The notes beneath the pieces were generated by a model. That model worked only from the letters and a program-made list of their open reading frames with translations, made no database searches and was not told the origin of the DNA. A DNA stretch of 64,000 bases from Gp1-AA122 sp036378535. Lineage in GTDB: Bacteria; Acidobacteriota; Terriglobia; Terriglobales; Acidobacteriaceae. Below, one piece after another: positions 25,617 through 34,223 of this stretch. The first letter of the stretch is position 1. Every line of letters begins with the position of its first letter. A program made the position numbers and the translations under genes. The stretch is from NCBI GenBank assembly GCA_036378535.1, contig DASUWH010000024.1, positions 1 to 64,000 of the forward strand, written 5' to 3'.

Positions 25617-25722
25617 CTTCAAAGCTAAAAAAGCGAGAGCAGCGAAGCTGAGTAAAGAAGAACTGAGCGAGCAGGGGCGCAAGGCGGTGCTGGCGCGATG
25701 GAAAAAGAACCGAACCAAGTAG
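25617..25722 (+). pseudogene. Possible end of a small basic protein gene
   Basis: The plus-strand frame ending at 25722 reads AKKARAAKLSKEELSEQGRK, then AVLARWKKNRTK. This Lys/Arg-rich LSKEE-x-GRKAxxARW pattern is typical of short bacterial proteins. The start is lost in sequence overlapping the hydrolase remnant. It marks the breakpoint where the hydrolase was cut. The following bases to 25956 show no gene. Confidence 0.35.
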
Positions 25723-25956
25723 CAGGTGACCGGCCAGGGCCGCCACCCACTCCTTGGCTCCCAAGAAGCTACGGCCCCTTTTAAAAGAGAGCCTATTTTT
25801 GCAACCAGCGCTAGCCAAAAAGAGGGACTGTGAGTAATTCCGATGTTGCGAGCAGTGGTAGCCGCGACGCTCAGGGGACCCACCCCGGATTCATTTGAAG
25901 CTACTGGCCCACCGTAATCTTCTCCGCCCTTCGCATTTTCGGTAGAACTATGGGTC

Positions 25957-26499
25957 GTGGCGGGGTCTGCCGCAAAATGCGTTGCCTTTGTGTTGCTCAT
26001 TGCCCTCGGCTCGTTCGGGGCAGCGCAGCAGATGCATAACTTCGGGGGGCCGGTTCATGAGTTCCCTGTTCCGAAATCGCCTCGTCTGATTAGCCTGGAT
26101 GAAGGCATGGCCATCATCGGGGCAGCGCTGCAAGTCAGGTATCGAAGGCATCCGAGGGAAGACTGTTCTCATTTGGTTCATGACATCTATAAAAAAGCAG
26201 GCTTTCCCTACCGATACGCCGACTCAGGGGAGTTGTATCACGGGATTGACGCTTTTCGCCAAGTAATGCGTCCGCAGCCTGGGGACTTGGCAGTGTGGAG
26301 AGGGCATGCGGCGATTGTAGTCAATCCGGCTCAGCACACGTTTTTCAGTTCGACGCGGACTGGATTGCAAGTTGAATCCTATGACCTGAAGTACTGGAAG
26401 CGACGGGGAACGCCTCGATTTTTCCGATATGCGACCACCGCTCCACCAAGTTTGCCTGTGATCATCCAGACGACTGAGACCGAGGGGAGCAATTATTAG
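25957..26499 (+). CDS. Exported NlpC/P60-like cysteine hydrolase
   Basis: A 180-residue protein with a signal peptide (CVAFVLLIALGSFGAAQ). The active-site Cys is in REDCSHLVHDIYKKAGFPY and the His in WRGHAAIVVN, preceded by PGDLAVW, the classical NlpC/P60 arrangement. The family cleaves peptide bonds in peptidoglycan stem peptides, outside the cytoplasmic membrane. The third catalytic polar residue would be in VNPAQHTFFSS. The start is GTG 25957. It is a single-gene unit following the decayed cluster. Confidence 0.8.
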   Translation: MAGSAAKCVAFVLLIALGSFGAAQQMHNFGGPVHEFPVPKSPRLISLDEGMAIIGAALQVRYRRHPREDCSHLVHDIYKKAGFPYRYADSGELYHGIDAFRQVMRPQPGDLAVWRGHAAIVVNPAQHTFFSSTRTGLQVESYDLKYWKRRGTPRFFRYATTAPPSLPVIIQTTETEGSNY

Positions 26500-26681
26500 T
26501 GGCAGCAGCATCGGCACCTGATGAGGAACCCCAGGAGGTCTCAATGAGTGTAATCCGGATGCTTCAACAACCAAATTCTTAGTCGTAGGGTTGCGAATCG
26601 TGCCGAACGCTTTTTCCCGCTAATCGAAGCGCGTCGCTCAAAGTGAGGACAGTCTGTTGTCAGTCAAAGTGCGAGGAACTC

Positions 26682-27014
26682 TCAAGCGGCCCTAATCGAT
26701 TGAATGAGCGCTTCTGGCCCTTCAATGCCATACACAAAACTGTCGGCGAAGTCTGCCTTGTCCATTTGCTCATTCGTAATAGCAATGATGCGCTTGCCGG
26801 AGCAGTGCCTTCGAAATGCTTCTGCCAATCGCTGCCGTACTCCTACTGAAAGGGAGTAGCACACGAGCAGAACGCCGCATTCAGCTCGTCGGATGCAGGC
26901 CATAGCATCACTTTCATCCATCGTGGTGAAAACCTTGAATCCGGCATTTTGCAGGACTGCATGCCTGAGCCAGAGCAGTTCTTGATCGGCACCTACGGAC
27001 AGAACGTCGTCCAT
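26682..27014 (-). CDS. Degenerate receiver-domain protein (pseudo-receiver)
   Basis: A 110-residue stand-alone domain with the alpha/beta rhythm of a response-regulator receiver: VLSVGADQELLWLRHAVLQN, AGFKVFTTMDESDAMAC, GVLLVCYSLS, and KRIIAITNEQ. The acidic pair after the first strand is replaced (VGADQE) and the phospho-acceptor Asp at the end of strand 3 is absent (VLLVCYSLSVG), so it cannot be phosphorylated in the usual way. Such orphan pseudo-receivers occur in several copies in Acidobacteriota. ATG 27014 (MDDVLSVG) is chosen; an upstream GTG-type start adds five residues. Confidence 0.65.
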   Translation of the reverse strand: MDDVLSVGADQELLWLRHAVLQNAGFKVFTTMDESDAMACIRRAECGVLLVCYSLSVGVRQRLAEAFRRHCSGKRIIAITNEQMDKADFADSFVYGIEGPEALIQSIRAA

Positions 27015-27076
27015 TGGGACTCCGGACACACTGGAAATGGCGCAGGCTTGTCAGCCCTATTTCGCCGTTGTGCTCG

Positions 27077-27292
27077 CTAACAGCCGTGCTCTGCTCGATG
27101 AGCCTGAAGCTCTTTGCGCCACAGGGCAATTTCGGCGAGTACTGTATCGCATTCGACCTTTACCGCAATAAACCCCGGATGATCTTGGCTCGCTAGTCCG
27201 AACAATCGGGAAGTCAGGGTGTGCAGCCGACTCGCCAACTCCCAAAATCGGTGTTCAAGGACGCTTTGGATGTCACAGTAAGCAGAGTGCAT
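27077..27292 (-). CDS. Small helical conserved hypothetical protein
   Basis: About 71 residues, predicted all-helical: CDIQSVLEHRFWELASRLHT, LTSRLFGLASQDHPGFIAVK, VECDTVLAEIALWRKELQAH, ending RAEHGC. I know similar short acidobacterial proteins with an R-x-E-H-G-C end, but no function. It lies 60 bases upstream of the pseudo-receiver on the same strand and may share its transcript. Confidence 0.5.
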   Translation of the reverse strand: MHSAYCDIQSVLEHRFWELASRLHTLTSRLFGLASQDHPGFIAVKVECDTVLAEIALWRKELQAHRAEHGC

Positions 27293-27984
27293 GCGGCTCC
27301 TCCTGTGTGGCAAGAGGAGCCAGCCGGTCTCGCGGTTTAGACGGCCCTTGGCAGACGAAAGCTCAGATGCCGAGACTGCGCAACTCGTCTACAACATTTA
27401 TCAGTTAGCAGACGATACTTTCGATAGGTGCAGGAGAGGGACCTCTGTCACAGGAACCGGTGTTAGGAAGCTAGTTAAACTGACTAGCCAGCTTTATGCG
27501 CCGTGAGTTTCTATGATCCGGTGAAGCCGCGGCCCGCGATTCGGTTCTCTATTCGTGGACTCACACAATTCACGCCAGTGCTTGTGCTGAATTTTCATCT
27601 GACTGGCTCGATGAGATGAGTGGCGCTATTGGCGATCCATAAGTGGTAAAGATCAGATGTGGCCGCGAGCTAGTTCGGGTTGCTTACTTGCGCTCGTGCT
27701 CTGAAATAAATCCCCCCAAGATTGGCTGGCGAAATCAGGCGATAGCGTCAAGTGTGCGCTTTTCATTCGCCTTTTTGCGTGCCACTAAGTGAAATGGGAT
27801 TTGCTCCAAGTGACGAGCCGTGCGCTGACTTCGGCTTGACAGTGGCACGTTTGAGTGTAGACTCCTTGCACCCACTGTACCTTCCCCGATGGTGGCCGAA
27901 TGCGGCTCCCCCTAGTGTTCTGACGAGTGTTCAGAGGAGTGCACAGCCAAATTCAAGACCTTACGAAAAGACGAGGAAATTGCC
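27293..27984. other. 692-base stretch without a recognisable gene
   Basis: No reading frame here has family features or a convincing start. The sequence is of mixed composition, and nothing resembling a tRNA, repeat of the known families or strong hairpin was seen. The last 100 bases presumably carry the promoter of the beta-helix gene at 27985. Confidence 0.4.
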
Positions 27985-29079
27985 ATGAAGCTGTCGAGAG
28001 GCTTGCTCTGGATGATGGCGTTTTTCTTTGGGGGCATTTTTGTGTGTGGGCAGCCTATGCTGGCCTCCACCGTTCAGGTAGGAGGTTGTCTGCCGAACAT
28101 CAAAAACTATTCGTCTATTACCGCAGCGGTTGGGGCCGTGGCGGCAGGGTCCGTCGTGAAGGTTTGCCCCGGCACGTATGCAGAGCAGTTTATCATCAAC
28201 ACCCCGCTGACACTCCAAGGAGTTAAGAGCGGGAATTCCGACCGTGCAGTGATTACTGCAAGCGGCGCTAATTTGTCGAGCAACGTGGACAGCATATTCG
28301 GAGACCCTGTAGCCGCGCAGGTGCTCGTACTTAGCGGGCCGGTCAATATCAGCAATATCACTCTAGATGGGACCGGGAACAATCAAAACAATTTGGTCGA
28401 TATTGTCGGAATTTTCTACGCAAGCGGGTCTTCAGGCACAGTGGATGGAGTGACCGCACGCCTTCAGAGCGGCAATCTTCGTGGTTATGGGATATGGGCG
28501 GAGAATGGGAATGCCACTTCTGGGTCCGTGACCATTCAGAACTGCGACATTCACGATGTGGACGCCTGGGGGATAAAGGTGGGCAGTAATCAGAGTCCGC
28601 CAACGCTTACGGCGACAATAAAGGGGAATATGATAACGGGATCGGGCGGCGTAAACGACTCGGCGGCAGGAAATATAACTAATAATGTGTTGGCAGTCGG
28701 CGCAATTGGCATCTACGCAGGAATTACTGCTTCCAACTCCGTTCTGAACAACACCATCTCGATAACCAACCCACCCGGGATTTTGGGAATCATTCTGGGG
28801 TCTTTCGGTGGGATTATCAAATACAATTCCGTATTTAATCTCGGTGATTTTGAATTGAGCACAGTCGCCATTGATGTACACAATTCATCGAGCGCCACCG
28901 TGGAATTCAACACCATCAAGGATGCGGACATTGGAGTCTGGGCATCGTGCCAATCCAGCCCTTTGATCTCGGGAAATACAATTTGGGATGCATTTTTCGG
29001 AGTCGAGGGTGTTTTTTCGGCTCAGGCCACGATGAACAAGTACCACAACGTGGACAACATACTGCTAGGTGGCTGCTGA
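27985..29079 (+). CDS. Secreted right-handed beta-helix protein
   Basis: A 364-residue exported protein. After a signal peptide (LLWMMAFFFGGIFVCGQ) comes the opening typical of this group (YSSITAAVGAVAAGSVVKVC PGTYAEQ), then about ten coils of a parallel beta helix with Asn-ladder words such as VNISNITLDGTGNNQN, VTIQNCDIHDVDAWGIKVG, NSVLNNTISITN and ATVEFNTIKDADIGVWA. No pectate-lyase catalytic residues can be assigned. Proteins like this bind or cut polysaccharide or act as surface proteins. A fragment of a related gene lies at 37.8-38.1 kb. Confidence 0.85.
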   Translation: MKLSRGLLWMMAFFFGGIFVCGQPMLASTVQVGGCLPNIKNYSSITAAVGAVAAGSVVKVCPGTYAEQFIINTPLTLQGVKSGNSDRAVITASGANLSSNVDSIFGDPVAAQVLVLSGPVNISNITLDGTGNNQNNLVDIVGIFYASGSSGTVDGVTARLQSGNLRGYGIWAENGNATSGSVTIQNCDIHDVDAWGIKVGSNQSPPTLTATIKGNMITGSGGVNDSAAGNITNNVLAVGAIGIYAGITASNSVLNNTISITNPPGILGIILGSFGGIIKYNSVFNLGDFELSTVAIDVHNSSSATVEFNTIKDADIGVWASCQSSPLISGNTIWDAFFGVEGVFSAQATMNKYHNVDNILLGGC

Positions 29080-29192
29080 TTCGCGCACGAGCGGTTGGCC
29101 CGGCGTGCGGCGTCGCTAACGATTGTCTTCTTAACCTGCAACGCGAGCGGTTCCCACGATAGATATTTCTATTAGGCGTTAACACTGGTGAC

Positions 29193-30548
29193 TCATGCCG
29201 TGCGAAGTGAAACGGCAGGCTCACGTCGTAGCAACCGCATGTGCATTCCATCCTTCGGTCGCAGCGTGAAGCTGGGAACTGGAATGACCTCTTGCCCTTC
29301 AACCAAGCGCAACCTGAAACGTGAGGCAATAGTTGCCAGGAGAAGTACGGCTTCCATGGTTGCGAAGCCTGCTCCGATGCATTGCCTTGGCCCACCGCCG
29401 AACGGGAAGTAAGCGAAACGCGGTAGCTTCTGGCAGGCCTCCGTTTCCCATCGGTCGGGATCAAACTTATCGGGATTGGGAAAATACCGTGCGTCGCGGT
29501 GCAACAGCCACTGGCTCATCACGACATTGGCTCGCGCAGGAATGCGGTAGCCTTCTATCTCGAACTCGTTGACCACTTCACGAGCGAGACTCCAGGCAGG
29601 CGGATACAAACGCATGGATTCCTTAATGACCCTGTCGGTGTAGACCAGTGCAGGTAGATCGCTTAGAGTCGGTGGCCTGTGACCCAGAACCTTATCCAGT
29701 TCGTCATGCAGCTTCTGCTCCACGGCTAGATTTTGGCATAGCAAATACCATGTCCAGGTCAATGCCAGTGCCGTTGTTTCGTGCCCAGCCAGCAGGAACG
29801 TGAGCACCTGATCGCGAAGCTCAGTCGCACTCATCGCGCTGCCATCTTCGTCGCGCGCTGCCATCAGCATGGAAAGCAGGTCTCGCGACTGTTCGTCCTC
29901 ATGCACACGACGGGCGTTGACGATTGCCATAACCGTGCCGTTCAGTTGCTTGATTGCGCGCCGCACAGCACCCATCCCAGGAAGCGGCAGATGCCGAGCC
30001 GTAGGCGGAAACAGCAGTCGAATTCCCGCCGTGTGCCGCATCATCGTATTCAGCGCACCTGATATTTCATTAATCTTGTCCGCCTCCACTCCGAACAGCG
30101 TCCGCACCACAATCCGCAATGTCAGGTTCATCATTTCTTGATGCACATCGAGAGTTGTGCCGTCCTCCCAATGAGAAAGCATCTGTTCCGTGTAATCGGT
30201 CATGATGCCTGCGTAGGAAGTGATCCGTTCGCGATAGAAGGCAGGCTGAGCCAGGCGGCGCTGGCGTTTCCATTTCTCACCTTCGCTGGTCAGCAAGCCG
30301 TTGCCAAAGAACCAGCGACTGTTCTGTACGACATGGTCCTTGAGCAGATTGGCATGATTACGAACAAGTGCAAATTCGATCAGGTCTGGCCGGTTCAAGA
30401 AGTACACATGAATCCAGGCGGCTCGGTAATAAAAGATGTCGCCGTACTCGTGCGCCCAGCTGGTGAATGTGCGCAGGGGATCGCGGCTCGCCAAGGGCAT
30501 GTTGCCGATGAGGAAATGTGGTCGAGGGCCAGGAGGGCGAGCCAGCAT
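29193..30548 (-). CDS. Cytochrome P450
   Basis: A 451-residue haem-thiolate monooxygenase without membrane anchor. It shows the Pro-rich start (ARPPGPRPHFLIGN), the I-helix oxygen motif AGHETT (254-259), the ExxR pair in KESMR (Glu310, Arg313), and the haem-binding loop FPFGGGPRQCIG with the proximal Cys at about 390. It resembles the CYP102/CYP4-like fatty-acid or terpene hydroxylase types more than biosynthetic P450s, but substrate cannot be inferred. No ferredoxin or reductase gene is next to it; the thioredoxin gene that follows on its right is on the same strand. Confidence 0.95.
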   Translation of the reverse strand: MLARPPGPRPHFLIGNMPLASRDPLRTFTSWAHEYGDIFYYRAAWIHVYFLNRPDLIEFALVRNHANLLKDHVVQNSRWFFGNGLLTSEGEKWKRQRRLAQPAFYRERITSYAGIMTDYTEQMLSHWEDGTTLDVHQEMMNLTLRIVVRTLFGVEADKINEISGALNTMMRHTAGIRLLFPPTARHLPLPGMGAVRRAIKQLNGTVMAIVNARRVHEDEQSRDLLSMLMAARDEDGSAMSATELRDQVLTFLLAGHETTALALTWTWYLLCQNLAVEQKLHDELDKVLGHRPPTLSDLPALVYTDRVIKESMRLYPPAWSLAREVVNEFEIEGYRIPARANVVMSQWLLHRDARYFPNPDKFDPDRWETEACQKLPRFAYFPFGGGPRQCIGAGFATMEAVLLLATIASRFRLRLVEGQEVIPVPSFTLRPKDGMHMRLLRREPAVSLRTA

Positions 30549-30598
30549 GGTATATCTACTCTACCCCAGCTCCACCCGACTTGGGCTATGAGGGAAAA

Positions 30599-30958
30599 TT
30601 AGTCTGGCGAGGGTTCGAGGGCTGATTTAAGCCAGCTCTCCAGTTGCTGATGCGTCACCACGCCCGCTTGCTGGACAGAAAGCTGTCCCTTGTTGAAGAC
30701 AATGAACATGGGGATGCCGCGAATGTTGAAACGCGATGCCAAGGCGGGATAGCGTTCTGTGTCAACTTTGAGGACGATTGCCTGTCCATGTATATCGGCA
30801 GCAGTACGGGCAACTTCAGGAGCTGCCATACGGCATGGCCCGCACCAAGCGGCCCAGAAGTCCGCTAGACAAGCGTTGCCGCACTGTGCAAAGCGTCGGT
30901 CGATTCCGATACGGATGCCGGCGATTGTATCTCTGGAGGACGACAGGCCAGAGTCCAA
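30599..30958 (-). CDS. Thioredoxin
   Basis: The central and C-terminal parts are a standard thioredoxin: ACLADFWAAWCGPCRMAAPE with the active-site pair Cys39 and Cys42, VLKVDTERYPALASRFNI, the cis-Pro in RGIPMFIVF, and the final helix. It reduces disulfides in cytoplasmic proteins. The first about 25 residues (from a TTG start) do not look like the normal thioredoxin N-terminus, so the 5' end may have a frameshift or a different start; a Cys-x-x-Gly segment (AQCGNAC) precedes the first core strand. Confidence 0.85.
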   Translation of the reverse strand: MDSGLSSSRDTIAGIRIGIDRRFAQCGNACLADFWAAWCGPCRMAAPEVARTAADIHGQAIVLKVDTERYPALASRFNIRGIPMFIVFNKGQLSVQQAGVVTHQQLESWLKSALEPSPD

Positions 30959-31491
30959 ATGCCTGTGCGGCCCTCGTGACGTAAGCGAAATCCCTTAGTA
31001 CGAAAGTGTTCATCTACTCTGCAATTTTCTTGTTTGTGAGTAGATGCGTATCTATCGTGCTCGCATCGTGTCGGGCGTCGGTTCCGTTTAGCAGTCATGC
31101 TTGTGTCGAATACAGCAGCTCGTTTGTGTATGTGCCATGCGGGCACACATTGGAGGATTTTCGTGTCGGCCATTTCCTGTACTCTCTCACCTGATGCAAC
31201 GATAGATGTTCACGGCTGGATGTTGCCGGTCACAAAGTTCACGAGCGCGGAGGTCGAACGTGCTGCCCAGCTGGACAGAGCACTGGATCATGATCCGCTC
31301 AGCGACCGGCATGTAGTAACTAGTTGCCGGGATGCCTGCTCTGAGGTGCTCGACCTGGTGCATGCGTCGGTGCATCGCGCCAACCCTAGACTCTCGCGCG
31401 CAGCCGTCAGCACCGTCATCTATGATTTCGAACACCTTATGCTTGTATATCATCGAATCGCTCTGCTAACGGTCGGGAGGCCAGACTGATT
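30959..31491. other. Poorly coding stretch; weak candidate gene 31097-31489 (+)
   Basis: No family was recognised. One plus-strand frame, 31097-31489, has protein-like segments (SAEVERAAQLDRALDHDPL, ACSEVLDLVHASVHRANPRL, STVIYDFEHLMLVYHRIAL), suggesting a soluble helical protein of 95-130 residues, but the start has no Shine-Dalgarno. It may be a remnant, since the next genes are also broken. Confidence 0.35.
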
Positions 31492-31896
31492 AGGCAAAAA
31501 TGCCACCCGAATGGCGAGATCGTGCGCCTTGCCCCTGATGGTATGCCACAGTTCCGCGACCTGCTGTTCCGCCGTGCCGAGCCAGTCTTCTACGCCTTCG
31601 ACATTCTGTGGGATGAACACGCAAAGTCAGATGACGAAGAGGAGATGCGCAGATTCCGCAACGGCCGAGATGCGACATTTCGAATCCGTCCGGCCATGCT
31701 CAGATCTCTGCTCACCATTGCCAAGCGAAAGTCGCGGTGGCACGCGAAGAGGCTTCGCGCTATCGACCCAGATCGCGATAGCGTCCGCTGCTCGATAACA
31801 CGAGTATCGCTGATCTCAAAGCGTCATGAGCATCAGGGTGGCAGTTCAGATCCGCTTCATGCAGCAAATATGCAGCAAGGGAGACTCCCCATATGA
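31492..31896 (+). pseudogene. Fragment of an ATP-dependent DNA ligase gene
   Basis: The frame opens as HPNGEIVRLAPDGMPQFRDL, then LFRRAEPVFYAFDILWDE. Between the nucleotide-binding motif region and motif IV of ATP-dependent DNA ligases (LigC/LigD type) one finds exactly DGEIVxLDxxGxPxFxxLxxR and xPVxFYAFDLLW. What precedes (the KxDG lysine motif) and what follows (adenylation and OB domains) are missing; after about 31640 the frame continues with unrelated sequence to 31896. A non-functional remnant. Confidence 0.7.
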
Positions 31897-32144
31897 CTCG
31901 AGAAGCAGAGCAGATGATTTAACACATCCTGCGGCTGATCCGAAAGCCTAAGCTGGCTCTTGACGAGAACACTCCACTGGTCTCATCCGGGCTGATCGAT
32001 TCTCTTACTCTGGTGCGCGTTTTGCAAAAGCTGGAGGATGTCACCCACACCCGGATTCCGCCCGGAAGCGTCCAACCGCAGGACCTGAATACGGTGGCCA
32101 TGATGTTTGCTGCTGCCCAGCGTGGGGGGGAACCGCGTAAATAA
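31893..32144 (+). pseudogene. Acyl/aminoacyl carrier protein gene with an internal stop
   Basis: ATG 31893 has GGGAG nine bases upstream and begins MTREAEQMI, then a TAA at 31920-31922, and continues in frame: HILRLIRKPKLALDENTPLV, SSGLIDSLTLVRVLQKLEDV, RIPPGSVQPQDLNTVAMMF, ending at a TAA at 32142. The GLIDSLTLV segment is the phosphopantetheine attachment site (Ser in DSL) of a carrier protein. A single substitution would restore the gene, so decay is recent. Its ATG overlaps the stop of the preceding open frame. No synthetase or acyltransferase gene is nearby. Confidence 0.7.
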
Positions 32145-32150
32145 GAGAGC

Positions 32151-32599
32151 TTACTGGTCTCGAATCACGGGCATGCTGTAATGCCGCGGCGACGTGTCAT
32201 CTTTCTGCAGCATGCGATCCCAGTCGGCACGCAGGATCATTTCGCGAACCAGAAATCGGGTCTCGCGGTTGTCATCATCGACACGCAACGCAATCTCATT
32301 TTTTCGCAAGCGAAAGTCGACTTCCTGAGCCAGGGGAAGAACATTCTTCGAAGGTTTGCCCACAATCACATAACCACCTTTTCGCCGACGAGCGTGTACT
32401 CGGGACAAACCTCGAGGGCTTGCGGGCGCGAATTCCCCGACAAGGCGGCAACTATGCCGTGATCCGGCAGGCAGTCTCCCATATGCATTCGTACGATCGT
32501 GCCGTGTCGGTAAATCCCGATCTGCTGGGCAGCCGAGGTGATCGCCAGGAAAACTAAGGCACCGCAGATGTGGAGCATAAGCCGGCAGGGAAATCTCAT
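32151..32599 (-). pseudogene. Conserved secreted protein with a one-base frameshift
   Basis: From ATG 32599 the product has a signal peptide (LMLHICGALVFLAITSAAQQ) and continues to YTLVGEKVVM, where it stops at about 32370. One base out of frame it resumes as YVIVGKPSKNVLPLAQEVDF, RLRKNEIALRVDDDNRE, and ends at 32151. Loss of one T in the word gtggtt(t)atgtg at about 32370-32376 explains this. I recognise the joined product as the plan of acidobacterial secreted proteins of about 145 residues. A sequencing error is possible; otherwise it is a fresh pseudogene. Confidence 0.65.
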
Positions 32600-32708
32600 G
32601 TATCGTGCATCGGCCAGGATGCCGATGCGCTGAGGTTTTCCAAGGAAAATCGGCTTACGTTGGTAATGACCAGAGGAGGGGACACCTATCGTCCCCTTCA
32701 TCGTGACG

Positions 32709-33365
32709 CTAGTTAGACAGCGGCTTTGCAGTCGTGCCCGGCTTGACCCCGACATGCTTCTGAGCTTCGGCAATGAGCTGCTGTACCTTATCTTTATTCT
32801 CGTAGTTAGGATTGGTGGACAATAGTTTCTGCCATGTCGCAACCGCGCTCTTGATGTCCATCTTGCCTTGCCATTGCACCACGCCGAGATTAAACAGGGC
32901 GTTGGCTTTATTGGGTTCGTAGCTGAGAACCTTGTTGAATTCCTGAATGGCGGAGTCCGGATTACCCGTGTACCAATACGCGGTTGCCAGATCGGTGCGT
33001 ACGTTGGTGTTCGAGGGCTGGATGTTCAAAGCGCGCTGGTAGTAGGCGATCGCCGTCGGATAATCCTGAACGTCGTAATAGACGTTCCCGATTTTGCTCA
33101 GCAAATCAGGATCGTTCGGGTTTGTTTTCGCCTGTTCCAGCAGCGGCGCGGCTTGCGTATCTGCCATCTTGCGCAGCTGTTCGGGAGTGGGCTGCGTGCT
33201 CGGATTCGGCGCCGCGGCGGTGCTTTCCACATTGGCGGCCGAGGCCGGTGACTGCGATCCGCGGATGAACCATCCACCGGCAACGCCTAACAGCAGGCAG
33301 ACCACCGCCAGGGTATACGCTTGCACGCCAGTCCATGCGGTTGCTTGGTTTTTGTTCTCAGACAT
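32709..33365 (-). CDS. TPR-repeat membrane-anchored protein (copy 2)
   Basis: A 218-residue protein with an N-terminal membrane anchor (YTLAVVCLLLGVAGGWFIRG), a linker rich in Ser, Ala and Pro, then three tetratricopeptide repeats: LLSKIGNVYYDVQDYPTAIA, DLATAYWYTGNPDSAIQEFN, LFNLGVVQWQGKMDIKSAV. It faces the periplasm or cytoplasm as a protein-binding scaffold; its role is not known. It shares its whole plan and many residues with the gene 21 bases upstream, so the two arose by tandem duplication. Both probably form one transcript controlled by the CRP-type site near 34.13 kb. Confidence 0.85.
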   Translation of the reverse strand: MSENKNQATAWTGVQAYTLAVVCLLLGVAGGWFIRGSQSPASAANVESTAAAPNPSTQPTPEQLRKMADTQAAPLLEQAKTNPNDPDLLSKIGNVYYDVQDYPTAIAYYQRALNIQPSNTNVRTDLATAYWYTGNPDSAIQEFNKVLSYEPNKANALFNLGVVQWQGKMDIKSAVATWQKLLSTNPNYENKDKVQQLIAEAQKHVGVKPGTTAKPLSN

Positions 33366-33386
33366 TGCTTGGGTACTTCCTTTCGT

Positions 33387-34040
33387 CTAGTTCTTAACCG
33401 TTTTCGATTGCTCTTTCACTTCCGCCATGAGTTTCTGTACTTGCGACTTCTTGTCGGCGGCCAGGCTGGGGTTCGACTTGAGCAGCTGGTTCCAGGCTGC
33501 TAAAGCGCTGGCGGCGTCCTTTTTCTCACGCCATTCGATCATGCCCAGGTTGAACAAGGAGTTCGAATCTTTGGGATCGGTCTGAAGCGCCTGGCGGAGT
33601 TGCTGCAGCGCTCCATCCACATCCCCCGTGTAGTAAAGGCACGAGGCCAGCTCGGTGCGGATAGCCACGTTTTTCGGATCGAGCTGCAGCGCCTTTGTGT
33701 AGTAATCCGAAGCCTCTTTGAACTGATGCGCGGAGCGATAAACGTTTCCGACCTCGATGAGCAGGCTGGGGTCGCCGGGATTGACACGGAGTTTGGCCAG
33801 CAGCGGCTCGGATTGCTTGTCCGCCATATGCTTCATCTGCTCGAGTGTGGGCATCTGGCCGGAATGTCCCGGGATGCCCGGCGCGCCGGTAGCAGCCTGA
33901 GAGTTGGGAGCAGGCATCGGCGGTTGAGGCGAGGCCGAGCCCCGCAGCAAATATCCAAGGGCCGCGCCCAGAACCAGGCAGATGGCGGACAGCACATAGA
34001 CCTGTCTGGCTTGCCAACCCGGCCGTGGTGATGAATCCAT
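33387..34040 (-). CDS. TPR-repeat membrane-anchored protein (copy 1)
   Basis: A 217-residue paralogue of the following gene: membrane anchor (YVLSAICLVLGAALGYLLRG), Pro/Gly-rich linker, the shared EQMKHMADKQSEPLL segment, and three TPRs (LLIEVGNVYRSAHQFKEASD, ELASCLYYTGDVDGALQQLR, LFNLGMIEWREKKDAASAL). It is the first gene of the pair. A perfect TGTGA-N6-TCACA palindrome lies 85 bases before its start. Confidence 0.85.
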   Translation of the reverse strand: MDSSPRPGWQARQVYVLSAICLVLGAALGYLLRGSASPQPPMPAPNSQAATGAPGIPGHSGQMPTLEQMKHMADKQSEPLLAKLRVNPGDPSLLIEVGNVYRSAHQFKEASDYYTKALQLDPKNVAIRTELASCLYYTGDVDGALQQLRQALQTDPKDSNSLFNLGMIEWREKKDAASALAAWNQLLKSNPSLAADKKSQVQKLMAEVKEQSKTVKN

Positions 34041-34125
34041 AGTGGTTGCTCCTGCGCTTTCTCCGCTGCACTAGATAAGTTACGAGAAGGGGAAGGGCGG
34101 GACAGCATGTGCAATCACAGAGCCG

Positions 34126-34141
34126 TGTGACGCGGATCACA
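34126..34141. promoter_or_regulatory. CRP/FNR-family type palindrome before the TPR genes
   Basis: TGTGACGCGGATCACA is a perfect TGTGA-N6-TCACA palindrome, 85 bases upstream of the first TPR gene on the minus strand. A second copy lies 82 bases to its right, before the divergent membrane protein gene. Confidence 0.6.
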
Positions 34142-34176
34142 GGTCCTTTGCCTGACCCCGAGAGTGCGTAGGAAAA

Positions 34177-34210
34177 TTCCACGAACGCGGACAGGAATGT
34201 CCGCGCCACA
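34177..34210. repeat. gcggacaggaatgtccgcgccaca repeat between two CRP-type sites
   Basis: The unit gcggacaggaatgtccgc followed by gccacag is the same as at 5806-5828. It sits between the two palindromes, showing that repeat insertion happened in the shared promoter region of the divergent genes. Confidence 0.6.
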
Positions 34211-34223
34211 GACGATTCGCTGG

